From NCBI RefSeq assembly GCF_000237925.1, contig NW_017386103.1, positions 124,001 to 188,000 on the forward strand: a stretch of DNA of 64,000 nt, given 5' to 3'. The notes beneath the pieces are model-generated. The model was not told the DNA's origin, ran no database searches, and saw only the letters and a list, made by a program, of their open reading frames with translations. How positions within the stretch are numbered: the first letter of the stretch is position 1; each line of letters begins with the position of its first letter. This DNA is from Schistosoma mansoni (lineage: Eukaryota; Platyhelminthes; Trematoda; Strigeidida; Schistosomatidae). Positions 62,701 to 64,000 of this stretch are shown here, one piece after another. A program made the position numbers and the translations under genes.

Positions 62701-62922
62701 TTGAGAATTCCTTTTTTTCAGTTGGTTTCAATTTCAAATGAACCCTCTTCACAAAAACCAAGTAGTTTACTACCAGCATTGCCTCCAGGATCAACTCGGT
62801 TATATGACTGGTCTTTAAATAAGAGTGATTTACAACTAGAAAATGAAATGAGTGCAAATAAATCCAGTGACTCTGAAACTAGTACTGACAAACTTACTCC
62901 CGTTCCAATATCTTTATCTCCT
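44792..62922 (+). CDS. Unrecognised coiled-coil protein, at least seven exons, 3' end uncertain
   Basis: Exons: 44792-44990, 46233-46421, 48297-48568, 49129-49444, 58074-58419, 61953-61998, 62722-62922. Every junction is GT-AG and the phases agree throughout, giving 523 codons without a stop. Residues 1-66 form a Trp/Arg/Glu-rich start (LSQVLSEWSRRYEEKYAALQ). Residues 67-220 are strongly helical with heptad-like Leu spacing (ELLEEIQSALQLKANLSVEL, RLLEAQMNELRNSRDAELVE, ERVRAAERAVIAATRS). Exon 4 is very acidic (FDSLDEDTDDETDKHLSE). Exon 5 ends in another coil (LRLLDEMEELRQELDLLRQN). Exon 7 is Ser/Pro-rich (SSLLPALPPGSTRLYDWSLN). It is probably a cytoplasmic or cytoskeletal scaffold, but I cannot name the family. 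The start is the first ATG after an in-frame TGA. Additional exons may lie in the 8.6 kb intron. The next acceptor, at 63943, would give a stop after one codon. Confidence 0.75.
47470..47870 (-). mobile_element. RTE-like LINE fragment in intron 2 of the coiled-coil gene
   Basis: It matches the tail half of the RTE family in order: ACAGCCATAAAGTGAACA near 47690 (the intact copy has ACAGCCGTAAAGTAGAACA), then AGAGCCAAACGAGCTTTC and CCAACCCACTAGGACTGATG near 47780-47845. It is diverged and truncated at both ends, and lies antisense to the host gene. It may belong to a subfamily other than that at 51337-54800. Confidence 0.6.
50022..50224 (+). mobile_element. Solo 3' UTR of an RTE-type LINE (extreme 5' truncation)
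   Basis: It starts at CCTTGAGATTAAAATTGCTT and ends in TAGCTGACTGACTGACTGA. It matches the 3' UTR of the minus-strand RTE copy at 51337-51535 over its full length in inverted orientation. This roughly 200 bp piece is what very early termination of reverse transcription would leave. It is located in intron 4 of the coiled-coil gene. Confidence 0.8.
50830..51306 (+). repeat. GC-rich repeat-like block, non-coding, family uncertain
   Basis: About 480 bp with markedly higher GC than its surroundings, next to the 3' end of the minus-strand RTE element. It starts near CATGGCCCTCAAATGCCCTG and ends at CCCGAACAGTATCACAGCC. The ending resembles the style of 5' leaders of schistosome RTE elements, so it may be the 5' end of another copy. 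No protein motif is seen. This is inference from composition and recollection, not from alignment. Confidence 0.4.
51337..54800 (-). mobile_element. RTE-type (SR2-like) LINE, nearly intact
   Basis: From 54800 down, a leader with an AAAT-type repeat is followed by a reading frame that starts at 54640. It encodes the endonuclease N-terminus (KLHIGAFNVRTLCQIGQQAS, DVCCVSETRIQ, VVSAYAPTD) to about 54092. It continues in the next frame for 862 codons to 51526 (VVVAGDFNAQVG, then CLDSDHALI; RT blocks KAAGPDGLVPEVFKYGGP, FLDLKAAFDSVDREALW, SSGVRQGCPLSPFLFNFIID, LEYADDIVLFGED near residue 584). The 3' UTR ends in a CTGACTGACT repeat at 51337. The only break I see is one frameshift near 54100, where DDFYRKL should run on into SELLQKAKR. 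The catalytic motifs look intact, so the insertion is recent. Confidence 0.9.
51526..54114 (-). CDS. RTE LINE ORF: endonuclease C-terminal half and reverse transcriptase
   Basis: An 862-codon open frame on the minus strand. Residues about 17-125 complete the apurinic-like endonuclease (AGDFNAQVG and the SDHALI His). Residues about 330-620 form the RT, with FLDLKAAFD, GVRQGCPLSPFL and YADD. Residues about 620-862 are the thumb and tail (FTYLGSLISPNGLVSDEISA, RLRWLGHVLRMPEHRLPRR), ending KP. The true start is upstream in another frame. The Met at 54114 is only where this frame opens after the frameshift. The role in the family is target nicking and copying of its own RNA in the nucleus. Confidence 0.85.
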   Translation of the reverse strand: MTFTENSELLQKAKRTDIVVVAGDFNAQVGSLNQTERHLGGCFSIPAQRTDNGDRLLQLCSDNRLFLASTNFKHKERHRLTWRPPAPNQRWTQIDHIVISHRWRGSIEDCRSYWNTCLDSDHALIRARICLRLNGRRKSTLRRPIRIELEDEKAKCEFQKQLSSHLGSSVNETDPDAAWKDIRTAVETAVTSISHLNHRAPKNQWISSKSISLMDSRKLIPSGSEHDEERKQIRSRLTKSLRNDREQRWATKAKEMEKAAAVGNTRQLFRLIKETGIKKSSVSETISEKDGTLICSQPKRLERWAEHFKEQFSWPSATAQLPTIPRKPEWNIEVGPPTLLEVQKAIGNPKRGKAAGPDGLVPEVFKYGGPILATRLTNILAKIWETDVIPSDWSQSLIVPIYKKGSKSSCDNHRGISLTNIVSKILASIIIGRLTKTRELQTRENQAGFRPGRGCIDHIFTIRQVLEHRHAYRRPTMIVFLDLKAAFDSVDREALWQCLSLKGVPEKYINLLKALYLNTISRVRAYGELSYDFTTSSGVRQGCPLSPFLFNFIIDLLLQITLSSTESTGIDLLPGGPLSDLEYADDIVLFGEDAGKMQSLLLELSNNARMFGMRFSPSKCKLLLQDWPASTPELRIGSEVVERVDNFTYLGSLISPNGLVSDEISAWIQKARLAFANLRHLWRRRDIRLSIKGRVYCAAVRSVLLYGCETWPLRVEDTRRLLVFDNRCLRNIARICWDHRVSNGEVRRRVLGNDGKSVDEVMNLHRLRWLGHVLRMPEHRLPRRAMMTSIGDGWKRVRGGQTKTWHQCLKSLTSSLSHVGRCRLPGWGPRDYRNQWLETLGDMAQNRSQWRRCIHSLSSLKP
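54801..56320. other. Intron 4 of the coiled-coil gene, AT-rich, nothing recognised
   Basis: Part of the 49445-58073 intron. No coding exon with good splice sites and phase was identified. Small additional exons cannot be excluded. Confidence 0.35.
56339..56390 (-). ncRNA. Hammerhead-ribozyme-like core, stem I not found
   Basis: The minus strand reads CTGAAGA at 56390-56384, then an 8-bp stem-loop (GTGGCTTA, loop TGC, TAAGTCAC, one G-T pair), then GAAA at 56363-56360. A second hairpin follows (ATTGG with CCAAT). This matches the CUGANGA - stem II - GAAA - stem III order of hammerhead ribozymes, which are known in schistosome repeats and in Penelope-like elements. However, stem III has one mismatch, the cleavage-site region is not the usual GUC, and I could not pair a stem I. 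It may be a decayed ribozyme or an unrelated repeat end. Confidence 0.3.
57588..57643. repeat. Compound microsatellite (TAC)n-(TAA)n
   Basis: About eight TAC/ACT units run straight into about nine TAA/AAT units, within intron 4 of the coiled-coil gene. Confidence 0.9.
58561..58640 (-). repeat. tRNA-like sequence, probable SINE head or tRNA pseudogene
   Basis: The minus strand has CATCAGTAGAGCAGAGG (box A-like) and GTAGGTTCGAACCCCG (box B/T-arm) about 35 bp apart. Between them a GTGGTT/AACCAC stem surrounds AAC. The acceptor arms do not pair, so this is not a functional tRNA gene. It lies just after exon 5 of the coiled-coil gene. Confidence 0.35.
59283..60785 (-). mobile_element. RTE-type (SR2-like) LINE, 3' half, defective copy B
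   Basis: The minus strand is related to 51337-54800 but 5'-truncated near 60785 and broken by stops and frame changes. Recognisable parts are LEYRYAY/QTMIVFLT-like RT sequence near 60620-60660, VDNFTYLGSLISPNGL near 60070-60120, tail sequence to 59480, and the 3' UTR to about 59283. It shares with copy A (23175-24388) the same altered stretch VHLSTYNTQVTQFCLVKTDK where the intact copy has the YADD box. It lies in intron 5 of the coiled-coil gene, antisense to it. Confidence 0.8.
61193..61268 (+). repeat. tRNA-like sequence, probable SINE head or tRNA pseudogene
   Basis: CTTAGTGGTTAGAACGC (box A-like) and CAGGTTCGAATCCC (box B) are spaced as in a tRNA, with a possible anticodon loop CTTCTAA between short imperfect stems. 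The acceptor strands do not pair, so it is not a working tRNA. The following about 200 bp may be the body of a tRNA-derived SINE, but no second copy was found in the window. Confidence 0.4.
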
Positions 62923-63648
62923 GTAAGTTAAAATTTCTTATGTGTGCGTATACTTTTGTAAAACTGCATTTTCTTCATTGTACAGTAAGCAGACGTTGCT
63001 TACATTCTATTTTTTTTCAATAATAAAACTTTAATCGTTTTGTAAAATATCACTGGTTTTATTATGCCTGATTATGACTTTTAAAGTATTATTGTGGTCG
63101 GAGGTTTATTGGATATCTTAGTGACAACGTATCATTTACACAAGCATTCAAAATTTCATAAACTCTCCCAGTTTTCACTATTTCATTCAACTTTGAATTA
63201 AAAGGTCATGAATTTTGTGTTTTAATCGCATAATTACTTAATTAAGAAGTCGTTTATAAGTGTTCAAACTCCGATTCATCATAGTAGGATAAAAATCGCA
63301 GGATCAATGAATGAATAAAGTCAAAATGTCTCTTTCCCTATTCTAATGTGTATGTTCAATGACCCTTGAAGAACGTTAGTTTTGAGCAAAACAAATCTGA
63401 AATTAAATAAGTGATGTTCAACAACGAAGGATTTACAGTGACCACCTTATTTATGTCTTTCTGCATATTCAAATCCTCACTCTGTTCGAAATTGTTAGTT
63501 ATTTCTCCATTCTGTAGCAGTGTTTCAGTAGTTAATATTATACGTGTTACAGACTAATCACAAAAGTAAAATGACTATATTGGTTGTTATATTAGTAGGT
63601 CCTTCGACAGATTTCGTGTATATGCGCAACCTTATAATTGCTGACTAC

Positions 63649-63652
<4 letters not shown>

Positions 63653-63700
<48 letters not shown>
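63653..63700. repeat. (TA)n microsatellite
   Basis: A TA run of about 48 bp. With a second run at 63826-63857 it brackets a GC-richer spacer. Confidence 0.95.
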
Positions 63701-63703
<3 letters not shown>

Positions 63704-63821
63704 TGGTTAACGTTTTTTAGCAAGGTTGTTTTTTACGGGATGGGATTGCCGACCCCTTGCCCAACCTTCCTCCTTTACCCGGGCTTGGGACCGGCAGTAG
63801 CCCTAGAAGTCCTACAGGCGG

Positions 63822-63825
<4 letters not shown>
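63701..63825 (+). repeat. GC-richer repeat-like spacer between two (TA)n runs
   Basis: About 105 bp containing GGGATGGGATTGCCGACCCC and GGGACCGGCAGTAGCCCTAG, very different in composition from its neighbours and without coding capacity. It is probably a fragment of a dispersed element that carries its own TA-rich ends or was inserted into a TA tract. The family is not identified. Confidence 0.45.

Positions 63826-63857
<32 letters not shown>
63826..63857. repeat. (TA)n microsatellite
   Basis: A TA run of about 32 bp, directly after the GC-richer spacer. Confidence 0.95.
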
Positions 63858-63859
<2 letters not shown>

Positions 63860-64000
63860 GAAAAAAGTCGAATGGATAATATATGTGGAAAACTTTATAA
63901 CTCTAATTTTCTATTATTTTCTATATCTACTGAAAATTTACAGTCTTGATCCTCCATCAAATAAAAAAATCATCAGTCCTTGAAAGGTTGTTTGGAGGTT

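Larger units (their letters stand above)
62923..64000 (+). other. Intron or 3' end of the coiled-coil gene, with simple repeats
   Basis: It starts with a GTAAGT donor after exon 7. It contains two TA runs (63653-63700 and 63826-63857) around a GC-richer spacer. A good acceptor (AATTTACAG) ends at 63943. In the exon 7 phase the next codons are TCT TGA, which would end the protein at once. Otherwise the true next exon lies beyond the window. Confidence 0.4.

Overview
The window looks like nuclear DNA of a blood fluke, Schistosoma or a close relative. I infer this from three things. The DNA is AT-rich. One gene has 32-37 nt introns at its 5' end followed by much longer ones, which is typical of schistosomes. 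The repeats are CR1-type (SR1-like) and RTE-type (SR2-like) LINEs plus Ty3/Gypsy relatives. The species cannot be fixed from sequence alone. Nothing prokaryotic is present.

Layout. Positions 1-17.4 kb are a graveyard of retroelements. They include CR1 LINE pieces on both strands, with one CR1 apparently inserted into another, two Gypsy fossils, and a small unplaced ORF at 6.16-6.49 kb. Positions 18.34-22.62 kb hold a complete plus-strand seven-exon gene for an hnRNP L-family RNA-binding protein. Positions 22.6-36.5 kb are mostly non-coding. They contain a defective RTE copy, an inverted-repeat structure around an 82-codon ORF, a Gypsy fossil and a CR1 piece. At 36.7-43.9 kb a minus-strand LINE is split by a young non-coding LTR element arranged LTR-internal-LTR-internal-LTR. 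From 44.79 kb to the window end lies a plus-strand gene with at least seven exons for an unrecognised coiled-coil protein. Its 8.6 kb intron holds an almost intact antisense RTE LINE, and other introns hold further RTE pieces and tRNA-like sequences.

The two host genes lie on the same strand about 22 kb apart, and nothing suggests that they work together. Exon models were built by hand from reading frame, GT/AG sites and phase agreement. The hnRNP L model sums to 544 codons plus stop, and the coiled-coil model to 523 codons with all phases matching.

The most notable observations are the tandem non-autonomous LTR element, the inverted repeat around the small ORF at 25 kb, two oppositely oriented RTE copies with the same derived defects, a hammerhead-like RNA core at 56.35 kb, and the unassigned coiled-coil gene.
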